Shown here in pieces: positions 24,961-32,829 of a DNA stretch of 38,529 bases. A program made the position numbers and the translations under genes. The stretch spans positions 1 through 38,529 of the forward strand of contig JAAETV010000214.1 of assembly GCA_024227975.1 (NCBI GenBank). Direction: 5' to 3'. Positions within the stretch are counted from its first letter, which is position 1. Every line of letters starts with the position of its first letter. The notes beneath the pieces are model-generated. The model was not told where the DNA came from and ran no database searches. It saw nothing but the letters and a program-made list of their open reading frames with translations. Source of the DNA: Actinomycetes bacterium (lineage in GTDB: Bacteria > Actinomycetota > Acidimicrobiia > Acidimicrobiales > SZUA-35).

Positions 24961-26145
24961 TCAGGGTGAGGCGGGGGCAGCTCCGGTTTGGGGTAGTTCT
25001 GCCTTGGGTCGGCGGTCGTTGCCCCAAAGGGTGGGGGTGGCCAATAGGGGACGGATTTGGCCGTCGGTCAGGGTGCCGACCGGTGTTCTGGTCCGAGGAT
25101 CACTTGTCACGAACACGGCTCGGTCCCGTCCGAGCCGGGCGACCACATCGGCGATGGGCTCTGAGGTGGTGGCCGATGTGGTGTCCTCTGGCCTGATCAT
25201 GACCCCACCGACAGTCGTCCAGCTCTGCTCGGGGGCTGGAAGATGGCCAACCCAGTCTGGGACCACATAGCCGATGGGATGACGGTCCCACCGCACCACA
25301 GGAAAGGCCGTTGACGTCCCTTCAATGCCGGCCACCGCCAGTAGCTGGCCCATGGTCGTGCTATCGCCGACAGCGGCCGGATTGGGGGTGTGGATCTCTC
25401 CGACCGTCGTTGCCGCCAAACGGGTCTGGATGGCGGCCGATGAGATCTCGGCGGCGGCGGCGAAGTAGACCAGGGCCCCGATGGCGATGTTGGTCGCCCC
25501 GTTTATGGGATTGTTGAAGATCAATAGGTAGACGCCGGCCAGGACAAGGCCCAAGCTGAGGACGAGTCCGCTCCGACCGGCCACGAGGCGAGCTCGGTTC
25601 GGATCGCCCGATCGATGCCAAAGGGTTGCGGCCAGGATCCGGCCCCCGTCGAGTGGGGCGGCGGGCAGGAGGTTGAACACCCCGAGCATGACGTTGACAC
25701 CGCAGAGCCAACTCAAGATGACGACAGCCAGTTGGCTCGAGCTCACGCTGAAGGCGATCATGGCCAAAGAGCCGAAAAAGAGACCCAGGGCCAGGCTGAC
25801 GGCCGGTCCGGCCACTGCGATCTGGAACTCCGAGCGTGCCGTCGTCGGTTCACGTTCGAGCCGGGCCATCCCTCCAAGGACCCAGAGGGTGATTCCGTTG
25901 ACTTCGATGCCGTGGCTGAGGGCTACGAGGGCATGACCGATCTCATGGGCCAAGATCGAGGCGAAGAAGACAACGACGCCGGCTGATGCCACACCGAGGC
26001 GCAGGGTCAGCGATGCCTCAGTGGCAAACGACAGCAGTCCGGTCGTGGCCAGGCTGACGGCGAACAGGGCGGCAATCAACAGCGCGCCCCAGTGGATACC
26101 AACCGGAATGCCCAGGATTCGTCCCAGCCGGAAGCTGTCGGTCAT
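24961..26145 (-). CDS. Site-2-protease-like M50 zinc metallopeptidase
   Basis: A 394-residue membrane peptidase of the M50 (site-2 protease, Rip3/SpoIVFB-like) group. The N-terminal helices carry the zinc motif HEIGHALVALSHG (His67, Glu68, His71), and the second motif NLLPAAPLDGGRI holds Asp166 as third ligand. More helices run to about 235. The C-terminal third is a cytoplasmic pair of CBS-like segments (TVGEIHTPNPAAVGDSTTMG and TSEPIADVVARLGRDRAVFV ... GTLTDGQIRPLL), as in CBS-linked S2P proteins that cleave membrane substrates in response to nucleotides. The ATG at 26145 begins the conserved TDSFRLGRILGIPV stretch; an upstream TTG at 26163 is less likely. A hairpin lies between it and DUF3097. 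Confidence 0.88.
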   Translation of the reverse strand: MTDSFRLGRILGIPVGIHWGALLIAALFAVSLATTGLLSFATEASLTLRLGVASAGVVVFFASILAHEIGHALVALSHGIEVNGITLWVLGGMARLEREPTTARSEFQIAVAGPAVSLALGLFFGSLAMIAFSVSSSQLAVVILSWLCGVNVMLGVFNLLPAAPLDGGRILAATLWHRSGDPNRARLVAGRSGLVLSLGLVLAGVYLLIFNNPINGATNIAIGALVYFAAAAEISSAAIQTRLAATTVGEIHTPNPAAVGDSTTMGQLLAVAGIEGTSTAFPVVRWDRHPIGYVVPDWVGHLPAPEQSWTTVGGVMIRPEDTTSATTSEPIADVVARLGRDRAVFVTSDPRTRTPVGTLTDGQIRPLLATPTLWGNDRRPKAELPQTGAAPASP

Positions 26146-26232
26146 ACCCCAAGTCTGGCCCAAGGATCACCCTGGCCCAGTTCATCAGGCCCGGATTGGG
26201 CTGTGTCGTCTTTCATTACCCTCTGTCGAGCG

Positions 26233-26267
26233 AGGTCGGTACCTTCCATCTGGGCCTGGTACCACCT
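26233..26267 (-). other. GGTACC hairpin between DUF3097 and the M50 gene
   Basis: AGGT-C-GGTACC and GGTACC-ACCT pair with one bulged base across a 14-base loop, directly after the DUF3097 stop and about 90 bases before the M50 start. It may be a terminator or processing site within the operon. There is no T-run. Confidence 0.35.
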
Positions 26268-26270
26268 TCT

Positions 26271-27089
26271 TCAGTCCATGGGCGGTGGAGCCACGAAGTC
26301 GATCAGTTGCTCAACGGCTCCCACCAGCCCTGGTTCCAGGTCGCGGTAGGAGGAGACCCGCCCCAGGAGCTGAGGCCACAACTCACCGGGGTGGCCCCCA
26401 AACCCGAGTTCTCGACACATCCCCGTCTTCCAATCGGTACCGCGGGGGATGGCCGGCCACGCCTCGATCCCGATAGCAGCTGGCTTGATGGCCTGCCAAA
26501 CGTCGACATAGGGATGACCCGTTATCAGTACGTCAGACCGCGCTGCTGCGGCCGCGATTCGCTGTTCCTTGGTGTTATCGACGAGGTGGTCCAACAGGAT
26601 GCCGAGCCGTCGGGTTGGTCCCGGGTCGAAGTCATCGACCACCGCGCTCAGGTCATCGGCGCCGTGGAGTGGCTCGACAACCACCCCTTCGGCTCGCAGG
26701 TCGTCGCCCCATACCTTCTCGACTAGTTCAGCGTCATGGATGCCCTCGACCAGGATGCGGCTTGGGCGAGCCACCTTGGCTTCGTGGCGGGGTGGGGGAA
26801 TGGAGCCCGATGCGGTCTCGGCCGGTCCCCGAGGTGTTCCCGACGGCTTCGGTCTGATCAGCGACACCGTTCGGCCATCGGCTGAGAAGGCCCCGTCGGC
26901 AAGGGGTATGACGTGTTCTCGGCCCTTGCGGTCGCGGAGGGTCACCTGGCTGGTCGAGAACTTCACCACCTTTCCAACGACACCTGTCGTGCGGTGCCTG
27001 ACCAGTAATCCTCGTTCCGCCTCTACCTTTGGCCAGGAAACGACTTCTCGCCGCCCACCACTCACCGGTCCGCTCAGGATTCCTCCCAC
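26271..27089 (-). CDS. DUF3097 protein, possibly TOPRIM-like
   Basis: A 272-residue member of the actinobacterial DUF3097 family, recognised by RILVEGIHDAELVEKVWGDD, LGILLDHLVDNTKEQRIA and GHPYVDVWQAIKP. The N-terminus is a small beta-rich domain (GVVGKVVKFSTSQVTLRDRKG). The block ILVEGIHDA with Glu115 and Asp119 and the later LLDHLVD with Asp167 and Asp171 resembles the Glu and DxD strands of TOPRIM folds such as RNase M5, which would imply a nuclease or topoisomerase-like site; this is my reading, not an established function. The GTG at 27089 has no ribosome site, but a TAGATT box lies eight bases before it, so it may be leaderless. It follows the SGNH gene by 11 bases. Confidence 0.8.
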   Translation of the reverse strand: MGGILSGPVSGGRREVVSWPKVEAERGLLVRHRTTGVVGKVVKFSTSQVTLRDRKGREHVIPLADGAFSADGRTVSLIRPKPSGTPRGPAETASGSIPPPRHEAKVARPSRILVEGIHDAELVEKVWGDDLRAEGVVVEPLHGADDLSAVVDDFDPGPTRRLGILLDHLVDNTKEQRIAAAAARSDVLITGHPYVDVWQAIKPAAIGIEAWPAIPRGTDWKTGMCRELGFGGHPGELWPQLLGRVSSYRDLEPGLVGAVEQLIDFVAPPPMD

Positions 27090-27100
27090 GCAAACAGAAT

Positions 27101-27850
27101 CTAGTTCGGGCCCGCCCCCCTTTCGGGGACGCTGCCCTCGGAGCCGTTGTTCCCGAAACCAGGGCCAGGGACGGCGGCTGTCAGGTTGCGGCTGAAGGCA
27201 CGAGCCATCAGCTCATGGCCGGTGTCATTGGGGTGAAACCAGTCGCGGGCCAGGCGCTCCCTCGGGGGTGGGCCAGGTTCCTCCCATGGATTGACGAGGT
27301 GCAGCCCATGACTGCGGGCCGCGTGGTGGATGGCCCGATTGGCGGCCCGGGCCCGGTCGGATGAACCAGCCAGCGTAGAGAAGTGGCTCCCCGATGGCAG
27401 GCCCCCGGCCAGCTGGTGGAGACGGGCCCGTAGTCCCGTCTGCCGCTCCCAGACCACATCGTTGGTTCCGACACAGCAGATCACAAGATCGGGTTGGAGG
27501 CGCTCGATGATGGGAATCTGACGATCGATGGCGTCACTGACCCTGGCTCCCGAAAGGGCCAGATTCACCACCCGCCACCCCTCATGATGTTGGCGTCGCA
27601 TGTGGTCACGAAGCCGGCCGACATAGCCCCGTTCAGGGGCGGAGGCCCCGATGCCGATTGCCGTCGAGTCGCCGACCACAACCAGGAGAGGCCCGTCGCC
27701 CCTGGCTGCCATCTGGTTCTGGTCGTTCCACCACCGGGTATAGGGCTGGATCTGGCGGGTGACGGCCCGCACTCCTGGGGCGACACGGCTCAACATGCGA
27801 ACCCCGCGGCCAAGCGGAAGTGGGTCCAGCTTGGGTACTGAGGCAGTCAT
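27101..27850 (-). CDS. SGNH/GDSL-type hydrolase
   Basis: A 249-residue esterase-like protein of the SGNH family. Block I is VVVGDSTAIGIGAS with nucleophile Ser62, block II includes Gly100 (LALSGARVSD), block III is CVGTNDV with Asn130 and block V is DWFHPNDTGHE with Asp203 and His206. All four signature residues are present. No signal peptide is seen, though a short basic N-terminal part precedes the domain. Possible substrates are acylated sugars, lipids or peptides; none can be chosen. The ATG at 27850 is taken because the open frame further upstream (to 28489) lies opposite the aminotransferase. It is divergent from that gene with a 75-base gap, and heads the minus-strand run with DUF3097. 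Confidence 0.85.
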   Translation of the reverse strand: MTASVPKLDPLPLGRGVRMLSRVAPGVRAVTRQIQPYTRWWNDQNQMAARGDGPLLVVVGDSTAIGIGASAPERGYVGRLRDHMRRQHHEGWRVVNLALSGARVSDAIDRQIPIIERLQPDLVICCVGTNDVVWERQTGLRARLHQLAGGLPSGSHFSTLAGSSDRARAANRAIHHAARSHGLHLVNPWEEPGPPPRERLARDWFHPNDTGHELMARAFSRNLTAAVPGPGFGNNGSEGSVPERGAGPN

Positions 27851-27925
27851 CCCGTCATAATGCCCTACCGCTGGCTGACGTACGGAGCCAGACGGTGTTG
27901 GCTGAACAGAGAGGCAGTGGTGGCA

Positions 27926-29074
27926 ATGGAGGAGATCGAGATCCCGGACATCGACCAGCTCCGGACGATGACCAGCGTCAAGTGGACCCGTGATGATCCC
28001 GATGTACTTCCGGCCTGGGTCGCTGACATGGATATCAGGCCACCGGCTGCCGTCGTGGAGGCCCTCCAGGGGGTCCTCGATCGGCGTGACTTCGGCTACA
28101 ACCGTCGGGCAGTTCAGGCTCTGCCCGACACATTCGCCCGCTGGCAGCAGGCTCACCACGGCTGGGCCGTCGACCCGGCCGAGGTCCGCATGTTCTGTGA
28201 TGTGTTGCACGCCATCGACGTTGCCCTCTGGCTCCATACTGAGCCCGGCGATGGGGTGATCCTGCTGACCCCGATCTACCCGCCGTTCTTGGTCGCCCTC
28301 GAGAGCTCGAAGCGGCGCCTGGTTGACGTACCTCTCGATCCTGATGGGTGGCGCCTCGATCCTGATCGGCTTCGAGCGGCTGTCGATCCTGGCACCAAGG
28401 CCATCCTGTTGTGCAATCCTCACAACCCGACGGGCCGGGTCTTCGATCAGGCCGAGCTGCGAGCCATCGCCGACATCGCCATTGAGCACGACTTGCTCCT
28501 GCTATCTGACGAGGTGTGGGGCGACCTGGTCTACCCCGGCTCGACCCACCAGCCCTTGGCTGCTCTCGGCCCCGAGGTCGCAGCCCAGACGGTGACTATC
28601 TCGTCGGTCTCCAAAGCCTTCAACCTCGCCGGCCTACGCTGTGCCGTGGCACATTTGGGTCATCAGGGGATGGCCAGTCAGATCGAGGCCCTGCCCGGCC
28701 ATCTGCTGGGTGCGGTCAGCACACCGGGGGCCGAGGCCGCGCTGGCAGCCTGGACCGAGGGTGAGGAGTGGCTCCAAGACGTGCGCCGCCACCTCGCTGG
28801 TCGCCGTGATCAGTTGGCGGCTCGTCTCGGCGCCGATCTGCCCCAAGTCGGCTTCCAGATACCCCAAGCCACCTATCTGGCCTGGCTCGACTTCCGCCCC
28901 CTCGGCTTGGGGGATGCCCCAAACGAGCGACTTCTGGAGGTCGGCCGGGTTGCCCTGTCTCCCGGCTCGGCCTTCGGACCCCTAGGGGACGGCTTTGCTC
29001 GCTTGAACTTTGCTACCTCGGAGCTGATCCTCGACGAGATCCTCGACCGTATCGTCAGCGCCATCGGTGGTTGA
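27926..29074 (+). CDS. PatB/MalY-type PLP-dependent aminotransferase (C-S lyase)
   Basis: A 382-residue fold-type I PLP enzyme of the MalY/PatB branch, class I/II aminotransferase family, in which many members act as cystathionine beta-lyases. Visible elements: VKWTRDDPDVLPAWVADMD at the start (typical of this branch), PIYPPFL, NPHNPTGRVF, DEVWGDLVYPG and the Schiff-base lysine Lys230 in SVSKAFNLAGLRCA. The C-terminal arm has NFATSELILDEIL. It probably cleaves C-S bonds of cystathionine or cysteine conjugates. The ATG at 27926 begins the conserved region; a GTG three codons upstream has a nearer GAGG, so the start is uncertain by three residues. Confidence 0.87.
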   Translation: MEEIEIPDIDQLRTMTSVKWTRDDPDVLPAWVADMDIRPPAAVVEALQGVLDRRDFGYNRRAVQALPDTFARWQQAHHGWAVDPAEVRMFCDVLHAIDVALWLHTEPGDGVILLTPIYPPFLVALESSKRRLVDVPLDPDGWRLDPDRLRAAVDPGTKAILLCNPHNPTGRVFDQAELRAIADIAIEHDLLLLSDEVWGDLVYPGSTHQPLAALGPEVAAQTVTISSVSKAFNLAGLRCAVAHLGHQGMASQIEALPGHLLGAVSTPGAEAALAAWTEGEEWLQDVRRHLAGRRDQLAARLGADLPQVGFQIPQATYLAWLDFRPLGLGDAPNERLLEVGRVALSPGSAFGPLGDGFARLNFATSELILDEILDRIVSAIGG

Positions 29075-29172
29075 CACCGCCGGTCGGTACAGGGCTGGAG
29101 GTGTCGGCGTCGAGGTGTCGCCGGCCCCGGCCCCGGCCACGAGATTCTTCGGACACCTGGTCGATCTCAGGA

Positions 29173-30495
29173 TCAGGACGAGTTGGGCAAGGGCAGGAGC
29201 AGCGGTTCCTCTACGGGTGTTCCGCTCGGCCTGAGCTTCACCACGGCTCGCAGGCACCCACCGACGATCAGGACCAGGACCAGGTCCCGGACCAACAGGG
29301 CCAGTGCTGGGACGGGCGTTCCCACTCCGGCCGGGCCGAAGAGACCGAGCACCACCCCTGTGATCAGGGTGGCAAGACCCGTCAACACCACCAGAGGTCG
29401 CAGGATTGGCGCATCGGGGCGGCCGGGATCGACGGCGAGGAGGGCGGCCCACGGGGTCAGCCAGAGCAGGAACTGGGGAGACAACAAGGGAGCAGAGACG
29501 ATGAGGGCAGCCGTTGCTCCCAACATGACAACAGCCACCATGGTCAGTTCTCTCTCAGCTCCGTTCGGGCGGTTGGTATCGCTGACCGCATCGTTGTCTT
29601 CATTGCTGAGAGAGCCGGGGATCGGGGCTCTCCGTCGCCAGGCCAAGGTGGTGAGAGCCACTGTCACTGCCATCGCCATGGCCTGGCCGGCGACCATGAG
29701 GGGGCGACTCGAGGTTCCGATCCGGTATGCGTTGAGCTGGAGCTCGGCTTCTCCACCCCCGGCCAGGGCCGTCACCGAGCCGGGGACGCTCTCGAGATGC
29801 CAGCCGGTGGCTCCTCGTGGCGAGATCACCTGCTGGAGTGGATCCAGGGTGGCTCCGGCCCATCCGAGCCAGCTGAGGCCGGCAACGGCCCCCAGGCAGA
29901 AGGCCCACCAGGCTGCCCTCCATCGGCCAACGGCCAAGGCCGCAGCCACCAGGAGGGCCGGCCACATCTTGACCATGGCGGCGGCCATGACCGCCAGTCC
30001 GAACCAGCGTGGTCGGTTGCTGACCAGGAGCCAGACGGCCCCGACGGCGATGGCCACCGACCACAGATCGAACCGCAGGAGCCCCATTGGGACCAACGGC
30101 AGCCCGAGCACGAGGTAGGCGGTGGCCGCCCGGGTCGATCCCAGCCGGGCCAGGCCAGCGGCGATGGCTATGTCGACGACCAATGAGGTCAGGATCAGGG
30201 TTCGGTGGGTTCCTACGACACCTGATCGGCCGACAGCTTCGATCAAAACAACCGAGCCTGGCGGATATTGGACCGGTTCATCGACCCAAGGCTGGCCCTC
30301 GAAGTCTGCCAGCTGCTGGAAGCGTTCTACGTCCCAACCGGCCAGTTCCTCGGCCGAGTCGGTCCAAGGGCCGAAGGCCAACAGCAGGCTTGCTCCAATT
30401 CGAATGGCTAGGGCTGCCCCCATCAACCAGCGCACTGGTCCACTTTGGCGACCGAGGCTCCAATTCCCACCATCCTCGATAGGCGATTTCGCCAA
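29173..30495 (-). CDS. GT87-like polytopic mannosyltransferase-type membrane protein (DUF2029)
   Basis: A 440-residue membrane protein with about ten helices that resembles the GT-C family GT87/DUF2029 (polyprenol-phosphate-dependent mannosyltransferases of actinobacteria). Pointers are the extracytoplasmic loop after helix 1 with WDVERFQQLADFEGQPWVDEPVQYPPG, the conserved RFDLWSVAI segment and SPQFLLWLTPWAALL near residue 350. Such enzymes take sugars from polyprenol phosphates outside the membrane to build lipoglycans or glycoproteins. It has no obvious partner in the window. The start is a TTG at 30495 with an uncertain ribosome site; a GTG at 30435 sits directly at the first helix. It converges with the aminotransferase and is divergent from the NifU-like gene. 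Confidence 0.7.
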   Translation of the reverse strand: MAKSPIEDGGNWSLGRQSGPVRWLMGAALAIRIGASLLLAFGPWTDSAEELAGWDVERFQQLADFEGQPWVDEPVQYPPGSVVLIEAVGRSGVVGTHRTLILTSLVVDIAIAAGLARLGSTRAATAYLVLGLPLVPMGLLRFDLWSVAIAVGAVWLLVSNRPRWFGLAVMAAAMVKMWPALLVAAALAVGRWRAAWWAFCLGAVAGLSWLGWAGATLDPLQQVISPRGATGWHLESVPGSVTALAGGGEAELQLNAYRIGTSSRPLMVAGQAMAMAVTVALTTLAWRRRAPIPGSLSNEDNDAVSDTNRPNGAERELTMVAVVMLGATAALIVSAPLLSPQFLLWLTPWAALLAVDPGRPDAPILRPLVVLTGLATLITGVVLGLFGPAGVGTPVPALALLVRDLVLVLIVGGCLRAVVKLRPSGTPVEEPLLLPLPNSS

Positions 30496-30606
30496 CGACG
30501 CCGGTCGTGTGCCCTTTGTCGCCCTGATGGCCGCGACTATTCAGCTCAGGCCATCCAGCGGTATCGTGAAAGAAGCAATCAGTGCCAAACCGGTCCAGGA
30601 GTATCA

Positions 30607-31239
30607 ATGACCACAGCCGAAGTCTCGACGAGCGAACCCCTCACCGTTTCTACAGAGGCGCTTGCCGCCGTGCTCGATGTGCGGGCGACGGAAGATGACC
30701 CTGCGGGGACTGCTCTGCGAGTGGCCATCACTGGCTCCAATATGACTGACTTCGTCTACGGGCTGGATCTCGTGCCCGTTGCCGAGGCTGTGCCTGGCGA
30801 CATCGTCTACACCCAGGGCGATCATGACGAGCTGACGGTGATCGTTCCTGCTGATTCGGTCGACAACATGGCCGGTGCCACCCTCGACGTTCCCTCGAAC
30901 AGCGCCCCCGGCGGGCTCGTGATCCGTAACCCGAACACTCCTGATCCTCTCGCCGGGCTCGATCTTGATCTGAGTGGCGAGCTTCCCGAGAAGGTTCAGG
31001 CCGTGCTCGACCAGGCTGTCAATCCAGCCCTGGCCGCTCATGGGGGCTACGCCGCCCTCGTTAGTATCGAAGACACCAAGGTCTATGTGACTATGGGTGG
31101 AGGCTGCCAGGGCTGCTCTGCCAGCGCCATGACCTTGAGTGATGGGATTCGCTCGATGTTGATGGAATCGCTTCCTGAGATCACCGACGTGATCGACGCC
31201 ACCGATCACAGTGCAGGCGAGAACCCCTTCTACTCGTAG
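30607..31239 (+). CDS. NfuA/NifU-like iron-sulfur cluster carrier protein
   Basis: A 210-residue protein with a degenerate N-terminal HesB/A-type domain (about 15-110) and a C-terminal NifU domain (about 125-200). The NifU domain has the CxxC motif GGGCQGCSAS (Cys167, Cys170) that holds a 4Fe-4S cluster between two subunits. The order A-type-like then NifU resembles NfuA. The N-terminal domain lacks the usual cysteines, so it probably serves to recognise apoproteins. The likely role is delivery of Fe-S clusters, which may include the WhiB and Fe-S nuclease of this window, but that link is speculation. The ATG at 30607 follows AGGAG by six bases. It is followed by the HMGS-like gene after 91 bases. 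Confidence 0.85.
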   Translation: MTTAEVSTSEPLTVSTEALAAVLDVRATEDDPAGTALRVAITGSNMTDFVYGLDLVPVAEAVPGDIVYTQGDHDELTVIVPADSVDNMAGATLDVPSNSAPGGLVIRNPNTPDPLAGLDLDLSGELPEKVQAVLDQAVNPALAAHGGYAALVSIEDTKVYVTMGGGCQGCSASAMTLSDGIRSMLMESLPEITDVIDATDHSAGENPFYS

Positions 31240-31288
31240 CGGCCCCAACCCGGACCGATTCCTAGCCACCCTTTTCGTTCCAGCAGTT

Positions 31289-31314
31289 ATGTCGAACTAG
31301 GCTGGTTGCGACAT
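31289..31314 (+). promoter_or_regulatory. Inverted repeat over a TAGGCT -10 box upstream of the HMGS-DUF35 gene
   Basis: ATGTCG (31289-31294) and CGACAT (31309-31314) face each other across 14 bases that contain TAGGCT (31298-31303), a good TAnnnT -10. No clear -35 is seen. The repeat could be an operator overlapping the start of transcription, in front of a strong AGGAGG site and the ATG at 31331. Confidence 0.35.
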
Positions 31315-31330
31315 CCAACGAGGAGGTTGC

Positions 31331-32752
31331 ATGCGCGGCATCATTGCCTACGGGGCCTATCTGCCCTACTACCGGCTTCAACGGAGCGCCATCACCGAGG
31401 CACTCGGAACCGGGGGAGGGCGCGGCACGAGATCCGTCGCCTCCTACGACGAGGACGCCACATCGATGGCGGTCGAAGCAGCCAGGACCACGATGCGCAG
31501 TGCAGGCCAAGTAGCGCCGGACAGCGTCTATTTCGCCACCTCGACGCCGCCCTACCTGGACAAGACGAATGCCACCGTCATCCATGCCGCCCTCAACTTC
31601 CCCTCCCGAGTGTTCGCCGGTGATGTCGGGGGCTCACCCCGCTCGGTCAATGCCGCTCTGCGTTCGGCCCTTGACGGCTCCCGGCCCTCACTGGTCTTGG
31701 CCAGCGATGTCCGCTCCGGCCGTCCCGGCTCATCGGATGAAGCGAATACCGGCGACGCCGCCGTCGGCTGGCTGATCGGGAGCGACGAGGACGGCCCCGT
31801 AATTGCCGAGTTCCTTGGTGGTGCCTCATCGACGGCGGAATTCCTCGATCGCTGGCGTCTCCCGGGGTGGGACTATTCCCGGGTGTGGGAGGAGCGCTTC
31901 GGCGAGCACGCCTACCTTCCGCTCGTGACCGAAGCGGCGACCGCCGCCTTCAAGGAATGCCAACTCGAGCCGTCAGACATCGATTCGGTGGTAGTCACCG
32001 GTCTCCACGCCCGGGCCGTCAGGGGGGCCGCTCGGGCCGCCGGCGTCGACGGCGCCGCCATCGCCGATGACCTCACCACTGTGGTCGGCAACACGGGCGG
32101 TTCCCATGCCGGCCTCGTGCTGGCATCTGTTCTCGATGAGGCCGATCCGGGCAAGACGATCATGGTCATCCACCTCGTCGACGGGGTCGATATCGGCTTC
32201 TTCCGTACTACCGACGCCATCGCCTCCCACAGGGCAGCCCGTGATGCTGAGTCATCGGTAGCAGCCCAGATCGAGGCCACCGATGACTCGCTGGCCTACA
32301 ACGCCTTCCTCACCTGGCGAGGCTTTCTCGACCGCGAGCCGCCTCGTCGGCCCGATCCCGAGTCCCCGGCGGCACCCCCGGCGTTCCGCTCTGAAAACTG
32401 GAAGTACGCCTTCATTGGTTCCAAGGACCGCTCCAGCGGCGCAATCCACCTTCCACCCCAACGGGTCTCGGTCAAGGGTGGAGCAGTCGACGACATGGAA
32501 CCAGTCCCCATGGCCGACGTACCGGGAACAGTGGTGACCTACACCATCGATCGGTTGGCTTACTCGCTCTCTCCGCCTGTCATTGCCGTAGTCATCGACT
32601 TCGACGGTGGCGGACGTTTCCAATGTCAACTCACCGATGCCAGTCCTGACGATGTCAAGATCGGTGACCGGGTGACGATGACGTTCCGGCGGCTCATGAC
32701 GGCCAACGGTGTGCACAATTACTTCTGGAAGGCTCGCCTGGCGGCCTCCTGA
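31331..32752 (+). CDS. HMG-CoA-synthase-like protein fused to a C-terminal DUF35 OB-fold domain
   Basis: A 473-residue fusion. Residues 1-335 form a thiolase-fold, HMG-CoA-synthase-like part (AYGAYLPYYRL start, SVYFATSTPPYLDK, TGDAAVGWLIGS). His226 (VTGLHARA) and Asn254 (VGNTGGSHAG) match the catalytic His and Asn of the family. The position of the nucleophile Cys reads FAGDVGGS (Gly97-Asp98), so that residue is missing. Residues 345-470 are a DUF35 domain (PQRVSVKGG, then PGTVVTYTIDRLAY and VIAVVIDFDGGGRFQCQLTD), but without the zinc-ribbon cysteines. In archaea, HMG-CoA synthase, DUF35 and thiolase form one channelling complex; here two are fused and the thiolase gene is next. Strong ribosome site (GAGGAGG). 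Condensing activity is doubtful; a structural or aldolase-like role is possible. Confidence 0.82.
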   Translation: MRGIIAYGAYLPYYRLQRSAITEALGTGGGRGTRSVASYDEDATSMAVEAARTTMRSAGQVAPDSVYFATSTPPYLDKTNATVIHAALNFPSRVFAGDVGGSPRSVNAALRSALDGSRPSLVLASDVRSGRPGSSDEANTGDAAVGWLIGSDEDGPVIAEFLGGASSTAEFLDRWRLPGWDYSRVWEERFGEHAYLPLVTEAATAAFKECQLEPSDIDSVVVTGLHARAVRGAARAAGVDGAAIADDLTTVVGNTGGSHAGLVLASVLDEADPGKTIMVIHLVDGVDIGFFRTTDAIASHRAARDAESSVAAQIEATDDSLAYNAFLTWRGFLDREPPRRPDPESPAAPPAFRSENWKYAFIGSKDRSSGAIHLPPQRVSVKGGAVDDMEPVPMADVPGTVVTYTIDRLAYSLSPPVIAVVIDFDGGGRFQCQLTDASPDDVKIGDRVTMTFRRLMTANGVHNYFWKARLAAS

Positions 32753-32829
32753 TTCGAGTACGGGGCTCTGGAAGCCTCGACATCAACACTGGCAGCTCAA
32801 CCGCTCAACACACAAGGATTACAATCACC

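Noticed and set aside
26233..26280. Apparent T-box motif (AAGGTGGTACC on the minus strand)
   Set aside because: The sequence matches AANNTGGTACC, but no specifier stem is possible because the upstream DNA is the DUF3097 coding sequence, no terminator competes with it, and the next gene is not an amino acid or tRNA synthetase gene.
27851..28489. Upstream extension of the SGNH frame
   Set aside because: It lies opposite the aminotransferase coding region, and the SGNH domain starts after the ATG at 27850.
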